Positions 54,803-63,724 are shown, counted from the stretch's first letter. The stretch: DNA of 64,000 nucleotides from Bradyrhizobium guangdongense (GCF_006483445.1 NZ_PPPT01000090.1:1-64000), one strand, 5' to 3'. The notes: generated by a model not told the origin, from the letters alone. Numbers and translations: made by a program.

Positions 54803-54861
54803 ACCGGCCTGCTCGTCAACTCAAGCCCTCAATTTGCAAGGTGCCACCTGCGCCAACGCGG

Positions 54862-54889
54862 TTGCCGCATCTTTTTTGCGCACTATGGT
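54862..54889 (+). promoter_or_regulatory. Possible promoter of the CoA-transferase gene
   Basis: TTGCCG (54862-54867) and TATGGT (54884-54889) are 16 nt apart, followed by the start codon at 54922, leaving a leader of about 25 nt. The pair is a moderate match to the sigma70-type consensus used in alphaproteobacteria. It is predicted only from sequence. Confidence 0.4.
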
Positions 54890-54921
54890 AGGGGCAAAAG
54901 CCTGCCAGGAGCCGTCCTAAA

Positions 54922-56115
54922 ATGCCCTTTCCGCATGCCTCGGAAGCCCTCTCGCGCTTCACCGTGCTCGATCTGACGCGCGTCCGCTCCGGTCCGACCT
55001 GCGTGCGGCAGCTCGCCGACTGGGGCGCCACCGTCATCAAGATCGACGCGCTTCTGGAGGATGCCGGCGGCGAGCAGCCCGGCGGCCCCCGCCAGGGCTC
55101 GGACTTCCAGAACCTGCACCGCAACAAGCGGGCCATGACGCTCAATCTGAAGGACCCGCGAGGGCTCGAGGTCTTCAAGCGCCTCGCCGCCAAGGCCGAC
55201 GTCGTGGTCGAGAATTTCCGCCCCGACGTGAAGATCAAGCTCGGCATCGACTATGAGAGCCTCGCAAAGATCAATCCGCGGCTCGTCTATGGCAGCATCT
55301 CCGGATTCGGCCAGGACGGCCCCTATCACAAGCGGCCGGGTTTTGATCAGATCGCGCAGGGCATGGGCGGGCTGATGTCGATCACGGGCGCGCCGGGCCA
55401 GGGCCCGATGCGGGTCGGCATTCCCGTCGCCGACCTCACCGCCGGCCTGTTCTGCGCCATCGGCATCCTCACCGCGCTGCTCGAGCGCGATGTCTCCGGC
55501 AAGGGCCAGTGGGTGCAGACCTCGCTGTTGCAGGCCCAGATCTTCATGCTCGATTTCCAGGCCGCCCGCTGGCTGATGGAGAAGGACGTCGCCAAGCAGG
55601 CCGGCAACAACCATCCGACCTCGATCCCGACCGGCGTGTTCAAGACCTCGGACGGTTATATCAACATCGCCACCACGGGCGGACGGATCTGGGAGCGCTG
55701 CGCGCAGGCGATCGGCGCGCCGGAGCTCGTCACCAATCCCGATTACGCCACCGCCCCAGCCCGCTCGGAGAACCGCGACGCGCTCAATGCCGCGATCGAA
55801 GCGCGCACGGTGACGAAGTCGACCGAGACGTGGGTCAGGGAGCTCAACGACGCCGGCGTTCCCTGCGGCCCCATCTACGCCATCGACCAGATGTTCGAGG
55901 ACGCGCAGGTCAAGCATCTTGGCATTGCGCAGGACGTGCCGAACGCGGAGAACCGTCACATCCGCCTGGTCGGCCAGCCCGTGTCGCTGTCGCGCACGCC
56001 GAGCAGGATGGTGGCGCGGCCGCCGGAGTTCGGCGAGCAGACCGAAGAAGTGCTCGCCGAGTTCGGCTTTGCCGCGAACGAGATCGCAGCGCTCAAGCAG
56101 GCCAAGGTGGTGTAA
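54922..56115 (+). CDS. Class III CoA-transferase (CaiB/BaiF family)
   Basis: The 397-residue protein matches CaiB/BaiF enzymes. The catalytic Asp is probably D171 in GIPVADLTAGLFCAIG. Typical segments are VLDLTRVRSGPTCVRQLADW, LHRNKRAMTLNLKDPRGLEV and VVVENFRPDVK. Such enzymes move CoA between carboxylic acids. It is out of place beside polysaccharide genes, with no acyl-CoA enzymes nearby. The gap to rfbF is only 34 bp, so it may share a transcript with the CDP-sugar genes. The substrate is not predictable. Confidence 0.85.
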   Translation: MPFPHASEALSRFTVLDLTRVRSGPTCVRQLADWGATVIKIDALLEDAGGEQPGGPRQGSDFQNLHRNKRAMTLNLKDPRGLEVFKRLAAKADVVVENFRPDVKIKLGIDYESLAKINPRLVYGSISGFGQDGPYHKRPGFDQIAQGMGGLMSITGAPGQGPMRVGIPVADLTAGLFCAIGILTALLERDVSGKGQWVQTSLLQAQIFMLDFQAARWLMEKDVAKQAGNNHPTSIPTGVFKTSDGYINIATTGGRIWERCAQAIGAPELVTNPDYATAPARSENRDALNAAIEARTVTKSTETWVRELNDAGVPCGPIYAIDQMFEDAQVKHLGIAQDVPNAENRHIRLVGQPVSLSRTPSRMVARPPEFGEQTEEVLAEFGFAANEIAALKQAKVV

Positions 56116-56149
56116 CCCGAAGCGAGGCGCCTTCCGTCGGAGCAGGTCA

Positions 56150-56920
56150 ATGAAAGTCGTGATCCTCGCAGGCGGCCTCGGCACAAGGATTGCCGAAGAG
56201 ACCAGCACGCGGCCCAAACCGATGGTCGAGATCGGCGGCCGGCCGATCCTGTGGCACATCATGAAAATCTACAGCCATCACGGCTTCCATGATTTCGTGA
56301 TCTGCCTTGGCTACAAGGGTTTTATGATCAAGGAGTATTTTGCGAACTACTTCCTCCACATGTCCGACGTGACGTTCCACCTTGCCGAAAACCGGATGGA
56401 GGTACATCGCGAGACCGCCGAGCCGTGGCGGGTGACGCTGGTCGACACCGGTGAGGCTACGCAGACCGGCGGCCGCTTGAAGCGCGTGCTGCCCTATGTC
56501 GCCGACGAGCCGTTCTTCGCGCTCACCTATGGCGATGGCGTTGCCGATATCGACCTCACGGCCGAAATCGCCTTCCACAAGACGCATGGCCGCCGGGCCA
56601 CGGTCTCGGTGGTGCGGCCGTCGCGGCGTTTCGGCGCCGTTGCGATCGACGGCGACCGGGTCGTCAGCTTCGAGGAGAAGCCGCATGACGACGGCGGCTG
56701 GATCAATGGCGGCTTCTTCCTGCTGTCGCCGTCGATCGGCGACCTCCTCACGGACGACCAGACTGTGTGGGAACGCGAGCCGATGGAGCAGCTCTCCCGC
56801 GGCGACGATCTGCGCGCCTATGTCCATCATGGCTTCTGGCACCCGATGGATTCCTTGCGCGACCGCAACTACCTCGAGGGTGAGTGGGCCAACAACCGCG
56901 CCCGGTGGAGGGTCTGGTGA
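56150..56920 (+). CDS. rfbF: Glucose-1-phosphate cytidylyltransferase
   Basis: This 256-residue enzyme (start ATG 56150, GGAG 7 nt before) has the nucleotidyltransferase motif LAGGLGTRIAEETSTRPKPM at its N-terminus, and the LTYGDGVADIDLTAEIAFHK segment of RfbF/DdhA. Length agrees with the family. The longest frame enters from another frame inside the CoA-transferase gene and is rejected. It makes CDP-glucose from CTP and glucose-1-phosphate. Its stop overlaps the next start as GTGA. Confidence 0.92.
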   Translation: MKVVILAGGLGTRIAEETSTRPKPMVEIGGRPILWHIMKIYSHHGFHDFVICLGYKGFMIKEYFANYFLHMSDVTFHLAENRMEVHRETAEPWRVTLVDTGEATQTGGRLKRVLPYVADEPFFALTYGDGVADIDLTAEIAFHKTHGRRATVSVVRPSRRFGAVAIDGDRVVSFEEKPHDDGGWINGGFFLLSPSIGDLLTDDQTVWEREPMEQLSRGDDLRAYVHHGFWHPMDSLRDRNYLEGEWANNRARWRVW

Positions 56921-57990
56921 CCGACAAGACTTTCTGGCGCGGCAAGAAAGTCTTTCTGACCGGACATACCGGCTTCAAGGGCGCGTGGACGTCGCTGCTG
57001 CTGCATCGCCTCGGCGCTGAGGTCTTCGGCTACGCGCTGCCGCCGACGCATCCGTCTGCGCTGTTCTCGGCGGCGCGCATTGCCGACGACATCCAGCATC
57101 GCTTCGCCGACATTCGCGATCTCGCGACCTTGCGCACGGCGCTGAGCGAAGCCGCACCCGACATCATCATCCACATGGCGGCGCAGGCGTTGGTACGCCC
57201 CTCCTATGCCGAGCCGGTTGGGACGTTTGCGACCAATGTGATGGGCACGGTGCATGTGCTGGAGGCCGCGCGGCACCTTCCCGGCCTCAAGGCGATCCTG
57301 ATCGTCACCAGCGACAAGGCTTACGCCAACAACGGCCGCCAAACCGCCTTCGGCGAGGACGACCGTCTCGGCGGCGACGATCCCTACAGCAACAGCAAGG
57401 CCTGCGCGGAGCTCGTGACGCATGCCTATCACCACAGCTTCTTCAACACGCCAGGCGCAGCCCGTATCGCGACCGCACGCGCCGGCAACGTCTTTGGCGG
57501 CGGCGACTGGGCGCGCGACCGCCTGGTGCCCGACGCGGTGCAGGCCTTTCTCGCCGGCGAGGTGCTGCGCATCCGCAATCCCGCCTCCGTGCGGCCGTGG
57601 CAGCACGTGCTGGATCCCTTGGGCGGCTATCTCATGCTGATCGAGCGGCTGGTGGACGATCCGGCCTTCGCCGGCGGCTGGAATTTCGGCCCCGACCGCG
57701 CAAGCGAGGTGCCGGTCCGCGCCGTCGTCGAGCGGCTGATCGCGCTATGGGACGATGGGGCGCGCTGGACCAGCGACGACGGCCCGCGCCCGCCCGAGGC
57801 CGCCACTCTCAGGCTCGATTGCGAGAAGGCACGCGCGCAGCTCGGCTGGACGCCGCGGCTCGATCTCGACCAGGGACTGCGGCTGACGGTCGACTGGTAC
57901 AAGGCCCTTCAGCAGGGCCGCGATGTCAGGCAATTGTCGCTCGACCAGATCGACGGCGCGGCAAAGATGAATTTCACAATGATAGCATAA
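56917..57990 (+). CDS. rfbG: CDP-glucose 4,6-dehydratase
   Basis: Starting with GTG 56917 (GGAGG 5 nt before), this 357-residue protein has the RfbG/DdhB signature: KVFLTGHTGFKGAWTSLLLH at the cofactor site, VTSDKAYANN, and YxxxK in DPYSNSKACAELV. It converts CDP-glucose to CDP-4-keto-6-deoxyglucose. No DdhC/RfbH 3-dehydratase follows, unlike 3,6-dideoxyhexose pathways. The epimerase at 60089 and the transketolase pair are candidates for using the 4-keto product. Confidence 0.92.
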   Translation: MTDKTFWRGKKVFLTGHTGFKGAWTSLLLHRLGAEVFGYALPPTHPSALFSAARIADDIQHRFADIRDLATLRTALSEAAPDIIIHMAAQALVRPSYAEPVGTFATNVMGTVHVLEAARHLPGLKAILIVTSDKAYANNGRQTAFGEDDRLGGDDPYSNSKACAELVTHAYHHSFFNTPGAARIATARAGNVFGGGDWARDRLVPDAVQAFLAGEVLRIRNPASVRPWQHVLDPLGGYLMLIERLVDDPAFAGGWNFGPDRASEVPVRAVVERLIALWDDGARWTSDDGPRPPEAATLRLDCEKARAQLGWTPRLDLDQGLRLTVDWYKALQQGRDVRQLSLDQIDGAAKMNFTMIA

Positions 57991-58049
57991 TACCCCTGAT
58001 TTGCCCGACGGGTCAAGCGGAATTTCGGTAAATCAGCAGTTGTCGTTTT

Positions 58050-58072
58050 CTACTGTGCATGGGGTTGTTTTC
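58050..58072 (+). repeat. 23-bp intergenic repeat, copy 2
   Basis: Identical over 23 nt and in the same direction to 17690-17712; flanking bases differ at once on both sides. It lies 60 bp past the rfbG stop and 57 bp before the stop of the convergent kinase gene, so again in an intergenic gene-end position. No stem-loop is obvious within the core itself. Confidence 0.7.
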
Positions 58073-58128
58073 AACCGTCCGTCGGACGATCCCCCATTCT
58101 TCGGACCAAGGCTGATTTCATTGCGCTT

Positions 58129-59025
58129 TTAGCCCGGCAGGCCGAGAATCCCGGCAATCCGCGCCTCGGCCGTCACCTTGTGGGTCAGATAAGCGCCCGA
58201 AAGTACCGCGAGATACGATTTCAGGAGCACGGCGAGCACGAGAATCGCGCGTTCTACCTCCACGACGAGCCCGGTCCGCCCGAATGCCGCATCATGCAGG
58301 AACGGCCGGTTCTCCATGAAGGTCAGCCAGTAGAGATAGTCGTAGCCGGCAACGCCCGAGAACGCGTCTTCCCAATCGATCGCGATCGGCGTGACACCAT
58401 TGAGCATCACGTTGTTCGGCCCGAAATCGCCGTGACAGAGCGCGCGTGGCAGGCTTGCGAGACGATCTTCAAGCAACGCGATGAGCGCGCCGACATCTGC
58501 AGCGGTCTCGCTCGTGAGCAGACCGCGCCCGGCGAGCGTCGTCAGCGCACGTCGCGCGCACGCCAGATGCGGCGTGAGATCGTGCAGTGGACGATCCGGC
58601 CCGTCCGCGCGGAGCGGCGCGCTCCATCCCTCCACCATCGCAGCCGCGACCTCGGGACGAAGCGGCGCGGACAACGGTGTGAAGGCCGGCATCACCAGAC
58701 AAAGCCGCCCGGTGCCATCCGCAAGCGACAGCTCAAAACGATCCTGCACGACCGCATCGCCGTGGAGACGATGAAGGATGGCCGCCTCCCCGGCCAGGCG
58801 CTCGCGCGCGGCGGTATCGGGAAGATGAGTCTTGAGAAACCGCCGCTCGCCGGCGATCACGGCATCGAAGCAAACGCCGAGCGTTCCGCCTTGCGCCGGC
58901 TTTACCACCGCCTCGCCGTGATCGGAATTGAGATGCCGGCGCAGCGCCGCCAACACCCGCTCGCGTTCGGCCGGGAGGTCGAAACCACGGGTCCCGCTCT
59001 CGAAGAACGCGATCTTACTCAGCAC
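58129..59025 (-). CDS. APH-type phosphotransferase
   Basis: This 298-residue protein shows the aminoglycoside/choline kinase-like Brenner motif LCHGDFGPNNVMLNG and the metal-binding Asp in PIAIDWEDAFSGVAGYDYL. The N-terminal lobe has a weak nucleotide loop, QGGTLGVCFDAVI. The GTG at 59025 overlaps the sulfotransferase end by 11 nt, so the two are coupled. Such kinases in glycan loci phosphorylate sugars, lipids or small alcohols; the substrate is not identified. A drug-resistance role is unlikely here. Confidence 0.7.
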   Translation of the reverse strand: MLSKIAFFESGTRGFDLPAERERVLAALRRHLNSDHGEAVVKPAQGGTLGVCFDAVIAGERRFLKTHLPDTAARERLAGEAAILHRLHGDAVVQDRFELSLADGTGRLCLVMPAFTPLSAPLRPEVAAAMVEGWSAPLRADGPDRPLHDLTPHLACARRALTTLAGRGLLTSETAADVGALIALLEDRLASLPRALCHGDFGPNNVMLNGVTPIAIDWEDAFSGVAGYDYLYWLTFMENRPFLHDAAFGRTGLVVEVERAILVLAVLLKSYLAVLSGAYLTHKVTAEARIAGILGLPG

Positions 59026-59968
59026 GGTAGAGCTTGCTCAGATAGTCGATGCGGTCATAGCCGAAATGACGGGCGAGCGCCGCGGTCCCCTGCGCGATCT
59101 GCCTGCGCTCGTCGTCGGACAATTCCGAGATGACGGCCTGGTTGTAGTCTTTCGTGCTCCTGAGAACGGTCCCCCAGGGCGCGATGGACTCCTTGATCTC
59201 GACGCCGTTCCAGCTCGGATAGAGCAACGTGTCCAAGAAGGGAATGCCGATGAACCCGGCGGCCTCGGTCATGAACTTGCGCTTGTCCTCGACGAGGTCC
59301 TCGTAGCGCACGATCCGCACATTGGCCGGATGCATCTTTGCAAACATCTCCACCGTCGAGTGATAGATGTTCCAGGTGATGAGATATCGCGAGAGCGGCA
59401 GCGGGAACGGACGGCGCTTGGTGTCGCGATAGGCCGAGAACGGATTGCGCACCACGTGCAGGATGCGCACGTTCGGAAAATCGCGAACCATCCTGTCGGC
59501 ATCGATGCCGATCGTGGGCGAGTAGCCGACATGGACCATCCCGGGCCGCGGCCTGGTGTAGTAGTTCGACCAGGCCGCAAAGGTCGACCTGAACAGGGCC
59601 TCGATCGCCTGCCGGCGGAAGATCGGCGGCTCGCCGACGAGGCGGACGAACTCGGCGATGCGCACCTTCTCGTCGAGCGCACAATCGGCATCCCTGAATT
59701 TGGAGCCGTTACGCTTGCGCAAAAAAGTCTTCAGTTCCTCGTCGATGATCTGCTCGTAGAGCTCGAGCGCCGTCAGTCCTTCCGGGAATTCGGGGTAGCG
59801 GTACTGGACGCGCTCGACGGAGGCGAGGAAGTCGTTGAAGGTGCGGTTGCCGAGCTGCGATTCAAAGGGATAGACGAGCAGATCCGGGTGGCCGTCGAGA
59901 TGACGGTGGGTCACGTTGCCGCCGTGCTCAAAGCCCGCCGAAATCATCGCCAGCCTGAAGTCACTCAT
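59015..59968 (-). CDS. Sulfotransferase-family protein
   Basis: The 317-residue product has a PAPS-binding-like N-terminal loop, AMISAGFEHGGN, in a modified form, and a 3'-phosphate region VRILHVVRNPFSAYRDTKRR. A later conserved part reads NVRIVRYEDLVEDKRKFMTE, as in Sulfotransfer_1/3 proteins. ATG 59968 has AGAGG/GGAG just before it. It could sulfate the surface glycan. The kinase gene downstream overlaps it. The first loop is weaker than in most sulfotransferases, so the assignment is to the family, not to activity. Confidence 0.72.
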   Translation of the reverse strand: MSDFRLAMISAGFEHGGNVTHRHLDGHPDLLVYPFESQLGNRTFNDFLASVERVQYRYPEFPEGLTALELYEQIIDEELKTFLRKRNGSKFRDADCALDEKVRIAEFVRLVGEPPIFRRQAIEALFRSTFAAWSNYYTRPRPGMVHVGYSPTIGIDADRMVRDFPNVRILHVVRNPFSAYRDTKRRPFPLPLSRYLITWNIYHSTVEMFAKMHPANVRIVRYEDLVEDKRKFMTEAAGFIGIPFLDTLLYPSWNGVEIKESIAPWGTVLRSTKDYNQAVISELSDDERRQIAQGTAALARHFGYDRIDYLSKLYRAE

Positions 59969-60088
59969 CTCCGACCTCTGTCTCGTCGATCTCAGCCATC
60001 CCGTTTAGCCGCATGGGGCGGATAATCAAGTTCCGCGGGGGATGGCGCGCGCATTGACGCGTCGGCGTCACTGATCTAGGCGAAGTCC

Positions 60089-61006
60089 ATGCATGTTCTT
60101 GTCACGGGCGCGAGCGGCTTTCTGGGCTCCTACCTGGTTGCTGACCTGCTGGCACAGGGCCACGAGGTCGCCGCCCTGTTGCGGCCGGGCGGGCCGCGCT
60201 GGCGGCTCGACGAGGTCCTTCACCGACTGCATGTCATCCGGGGCTCACTCGAAGGAGTGGAACTGCTGCGCGACGAGTTGAAGGCCTTCGCACCGCAGGC
60301 GGTCGTGCACATGGCCTGGCGCGGCGTCGCCGGCGCCGATCGCAACGACACCGCTCAGTCCACCAACGTGTCAGACGCCGTCCGGCTCGCGGAGCTTGCC
60401 GCCGATATCGGCGCTAGGATCTTCGTCGGCGCGGGATCGCAGGCCGAGTATGGCCCCTACGACCGCGCCATCGGCGAGGACGACGCTACGCGACCGACGA
60501 CGCTCTACGGCAAGGCCAAGTGCGAGGCGGGATCGGAGACGCTGCGTCTTTGCAAAGAACGCGGACTTCGGGCAGCATGGCTCAGGATCTTCTCGACCTA
60601 TGGGCCGAAGGATGCTGATCACTGGCTGATCCCGAGCCTGATCCGCAGCCTGCGATCCGGGCAGCCGATGCCGCTGACGGCCTGCGAGCAGCGCTGGGGA
60701 TTTTTGCACGCGCGCGACGCTGCGGCAGCGTTCGCGCTTGCCGTCGACTGTGAAGCTGCGCGCGGCGTCTTCAACGTCGGCAGCCCCGACGCCCCTCCTC
60801 TGCGGGACACCGTGACGCGCGTACGCGATCTGGTCGCACCCGGTGCAACGCTTGGCTTCGGCGAGTTGGCGTACCGGCCCGATCAGGTTATGGTCCTCGC
60901 CGCGGACGTTTCGCGCATGCGCGCATTGGGCTGGAAGCCAACAGTGCCGTTCGACCAAGGACTGCGCGAAACCATTGACTGGCATGAGCAACACAAATCG
61001 TCCTGA
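60089..61006 (+). CDS. NAD(P)-dependent epimerase/reductase (extended SDR)
   Basis: This 305-residue protein has VLVTGASGFLGSYLVADLLA at the N-terminus and the YxxxK in TLYGKAKCEAGS; the Ser is in VGAGSQAEYG. It belongs with sugar epimerases/4-reductases. With rfbF-rfbG nearby, reduction of CDP-4-keto-6-deoxyglucose is a natural guess, but there is no direct evidence. The transketolase gene starts inside its last codons, so they are co-expressed. Confidence 0.78.
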   Translation: MHVLVTGASGFLGSYLVADLLAQGHEVAALLRPGGPRWRLDEVLHRLHVIRGSLEGVELLRDELKAFAPQAVVHMAWRGVAGADRNDTAQSTNVSDAVRLAELAADIGARIFVGAGSQAEYGPYDRAIGEDDATRPTTLYGKAKCEAGSETLRLCKERGLRAAWLRIFSTYGPKDADHWLIPSLIRSLRSGQPMPLTACEQRWGFLHARDAAAAFALAVDCEAARGVFNVGSPDAPPLRDTVTRVRDLVAPGATLGFGELAYRPDQVMVLAADVSRMRALGWKPTVPFDQGLRETIDWHEQHKSS

Positions 61007-61817
61007 CACCAATCTTCCTGAGCCGAAGGAATTCGCGCGCCGGATTCGTGCCCATGCCTTGCAGATGGTGCACGCCGCCAACGCGTCCCATATCGGCGGC
61101 TGCCTGTCGATGGCGGATATCCTGGCCGTGCTCTACACGCGGATCCTGCGTGTCGATCCCAATAACGCGCGCGCGCCCGGGCGCGACCGCTTCGTGCTCA
61201 GCAAGGGGCATGCGACCGCGATCCTCTACGCAGCGTTGGCCGAATGCGGCTTCTTCCCGGTCGATGAGTTGAAGACCTACTGCAAGGACGGCTCGATCCT
61301 CACCGGTCACGTCAGCCATGCGGTGCCCGGTGTCGAAGTCTCGACCGGCTCGCTCGGCCATGGCCTGCCGATCGCGATCGGCATGGCGATCGCCGCGCGA
61401 GCGGAAGGGCGCGGCAGTCGCGTGTTCTGCCTGCTCAGCGACGGCGAATGCGACGAGGGCTCGACTTGGGAAGGCATTCTCTTTGCGCCACATCACGGGC
61501 TCGCCAACCTCTGCGCGATCGTCGACTTCAACAAGATCCAGAGCTTTGGCTCGGTCGCTGAGGTTCTCAACCTCGAACCGTTCGCCGATAAATGGCGAGC
61601 TTTTGGCTGGCATGTCGAAGAGGTCGACGGTCACGACGGAACTGACCTCGAACGCGCACTGAGCGCTGCGCCGGTTGCATCCGGTCGACCGGTCGTCACC
61701 ATCGCACATACGGTGAAGGGCAAAGGCGTCAGCTTCATGGAGAATAGACTCGAATGGCATTATCGCGCACCATCGGCTGAACAGTTGGCGGCAGCACTCG
61801 CTGAGGTGGGTGCATGA
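60984..61817 (+). CDS. Transketolase-like N-terminal subunit (TPP-binding)
   Basis: I place the start at ATG 60984 (277 residues), 23 nt inside the previous gene; the longest frame starts 47 codons earlier as a shadow. Conserved TPP-enzyme parts are HIGGCLSMADILAVLYTRIL, SKGHATAILYAALAECGFF, GSLGHGLPIAIGMA, and the diphosphate-binding motif SDGECDEGSTWEG with IVDFNK. It forms the first half of a transketolase; the other half is the next gene. Two-subunit transketolases in glycan loci suggest C2-unit transfer to a nucleotide keto-sugar. Confidence 0.85.
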   Translation: MSNTNRPDTNLPEPKEFARRIRAHALQMVHAANASHIGGCLSMADILAVLYTRILRVDPNNARAPGRDRFVLSKGHATAILYAALAECGFFPVDELKTYCKDGSILTGHVSHAVPGVEVSTGSLGHGLPIAIGMAIAARAEGRGSRVFCLLSDGECDEGSTWEGILFAPHHGLANLCAIVDFNKIQSFGSVAEVLNLEPFADKWRAFGWHVEEVDGHDGTDLERALSAAPVASGRPVVTIAHTVKGKGVSFMENRLEWHYRAPSAEQLAAALAEVGA

Positions 61818-62746
61818 GAACTGCATTCGTCGAGAGCCTGTCGCAAGCCGCGAGCGAAAACCCCGACATCTGGCTCCTCTGCGGCGACGTCGGCTTCTCG
61901 GTATTTGAACCCTTCGCCACCAAGTTCCCGGAGCGCTACATCAACGTCGGCATCGCCGAGCAAAACATGGTGGGTATCGCAACCGGGATTGCGCTTTCGG
62001 GAAAAACAGTCTTCATCTACTCGATTGGAAATTTCCCGACGCTGCGTTGCATCGAGCAAGTTCGCAATGACGTTTGCCACCATGGTGCAGACGTCAAGAT
62101 CGTGGCCGTCGGTGCAGGATACGCGTATAGCACCCAAGGCTATACCCATCATGCCATCGAGGACGCCGCAATCGTGGCGATGCTACCGGGCATCGAAGTG
62201 TTCGCACCGTGCGATCCGCAGGAGGTCCGCGCCGCAACACGCTTGATCGCCTCGAGCCGCAAGCCGTCCTATCTGCGGCTCAGCAGGGTCGGTGAGCCAA
62301 ATCTCGGCTCGGGGGCCGTGACGGACATCCGCAAGCCGCGAGTTCTGCGCGATGGGCGGGACATCGTAATCCTCACGTCAGGCTCGATCGCATCGCAGGC
62401 GCTAGTCGCGGCCGAAATGCTTGAGAAACGCGGCGAGGACGTCGGCGTGGTCAATATCTCATGCCTAAAACCCTTTGATGCGACTTCCGTCCGAGATGTT
62501 ACGCACAGGGCGACGCTTGTGGTGACGCTCGAAGAGCACAGCCTTTGCGGCGGCCTATTCAGCAAGGTGGCGACCACATTTGCCGGAGAGGCGCGGCGCC
62601 CGCCGATCGTCGGCATCGGCATTGAGGAGCAGGAGAGCGGAACCTCGTACGGAGGATCGCGCGAAGCGCTTCTGGACGCCGCCGGACTTTCAGTCGACGC
62701 GATCATCGCACGGATCGAGCGGGAATTGAGAAAGCGTCCACGCTGA
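61814..62746 (+). CDS. Transketolase-like C-terminal subunit
   Basis: This 310-residue protein overlaps the N-terminal subunit by 4 nt (ATGA). It has the pyrimidine-binding domain with the catalytic Glu in NVGIAEQNMVGIATGIAL, then YSIGNFPTLRCIEQVRND, and a C-terminal domain including VVTLEEHSLCGGLFSKVAT. Together with its partner it rebuilds a full TPP-dependent transketolase. The close coupling and placement after CDP-sugar genes favour a dedicated, not housekeeping, role. Confidence 0.85.
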   Translation: MRTAFVESLSQAASENPDIWLLCGDVGFSVFEPFATKFPERYINVGIAEQNMVGIATGIALSGKTVFIYSIGNFPTLRCIEQVRNDVCHHGADVKIVAVGAGYAYSTQGYTHHAIEDAAIVAMLPGIEVFAPCDPQEVRAATRLIASSRKPSYLRLSRVGEPNLGSGAVTDIRKPRVLRDGRDIVILTSGSIASQALVAAEMLEKRGEDVGVVNISCLKPFDATSVRDVTHRATLVVTLEEHSLCGGLFSKVATTFAGEARRPPIVGIGIEEQESGTSYGGSREALLDAAGLSVDAIIARIERELRKRPR

Positions 62747-62758
62747 CAAGGATACCCG

Positions 62759-63724
62759 TCACTGCCCTTGCGGCGCCTGCGGCTCGTCGAAGTTCACGCG
62801 CTCGCGTTCGAAGACAACAGGCTTTGCCCTCACCTGGCCGTGGATCGCGAGCACGTATTCCCCGATCATCCCCATGAAGAACAATTGGACGCCGCCGAAG
62901 AAGAACATGGCGACGATCAGGGTGATGATGCCGGGCTCCGCCAGTTGCCGATATAGCAGCAGGCCGAGGACGAAATTGACGATGGCGTAGCCGATGCTCA
63001 GGGCCGAGATCAAAAAGCCCGCGAACAGCCCGAAGCGCACCGGCGCGGTCGTGAACGACACCAGCCCGTTGATGCCCTGGTCGATCAGCGCGCCGGCACG
63101 GTTCTTCGAAAACCCCTTCTTGCGCTCGCGCCAGGTATAGGGAACGCCGATGGCGCGGCCACCGCATTCGAAGGTCATCATGCGCATGAACGGATAGCTG
63201 TCGCGGACGCTGCGCATCGCCTCGACGACACGCCGGTCGACGAGCTGGAAGTCGCCGACGCCGGGCGGCACGTTCACGTCCGAAAAGCGCGTCAGCAGCC
63301 GGTAATAGGCGTTGCGGATGCCGCGCATCAGCCGGCCCTCCTCGCGCACCGCGCGGATGCCGTAGACGATCTCGTAGCCCTCGTCCCACAGCTTCACGAG
63401 GTCGGGGATCAGGTCGGGCGGATCCTGCATATCCGCCGGCATGAACAGCAGCACGGCGTCGCCGCCCGCCGCCATCACGCCGTTGAAGGTGTTGCGCAGC
63501 GGCCCGAAATTGCGCGCGTTGACGATGATCTTGACGCAGGGGTCGACGGCCGCGATTTCGCGCAAAATGTCCACGGTGCGATCGTCGGAGGCGTTATCGC
63601 AGAAGATGTGCTCGCGGCGGTAACCTTGCAGGCGCTCATCGAAGACACGGCGCACCGCGTCATGGCAATCCCTGACATTGAGTTCCTCATTGTAGCAGGG
63701 CGTCACGACGCTGATGGTCTTCAC
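62759..63724 (-). CDS. GtrB-like polyprenyl-phosphate glycosyltransferase
   Basis: This 321-residue GT2 enzyme starts with GTG 63724. The catalytic part includes CDNASDDRTVDILRE and FMPADMQDPPDLIPDL, and two C-terminal membrane helices begin near residues 225 and 265. It is of the same type as 43658-44581 but only distantly similar. It is convergent with the transketolase gene. The window therefore has two donors of this class and no visible acceptor-side GT-C enzyme. Confidence 0.82.
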   Translation of the reverse strand: MKTISVVTPCYNEELNVRDCHDAVRRVFDERLQGYRREHIFCDNASDDRTVDILREIAAVDPCVKIIVNARNFGPLRNTFNGVMAAGGDAVLLFMPADMQDPPDLIPDLVKLWDEGYEIVYGIRAVREEGRLMRGIRNAYYRLLTRFSDVNVPPGVGDFQLVDRRVVEAMRSVRDSYPFMRMMTFECGGRAIGVPYTWRERKKGFSKNRAGALIDQGINGLVSFTTAPVRFGLFAGFLISALSIGYAIVNFVLGLLLYRQLAEPGIITLIVAMFFFGGVQLFFMGMIGEYVLAIHGQVRAKPVVFERERVNFDEPQAPQGQ

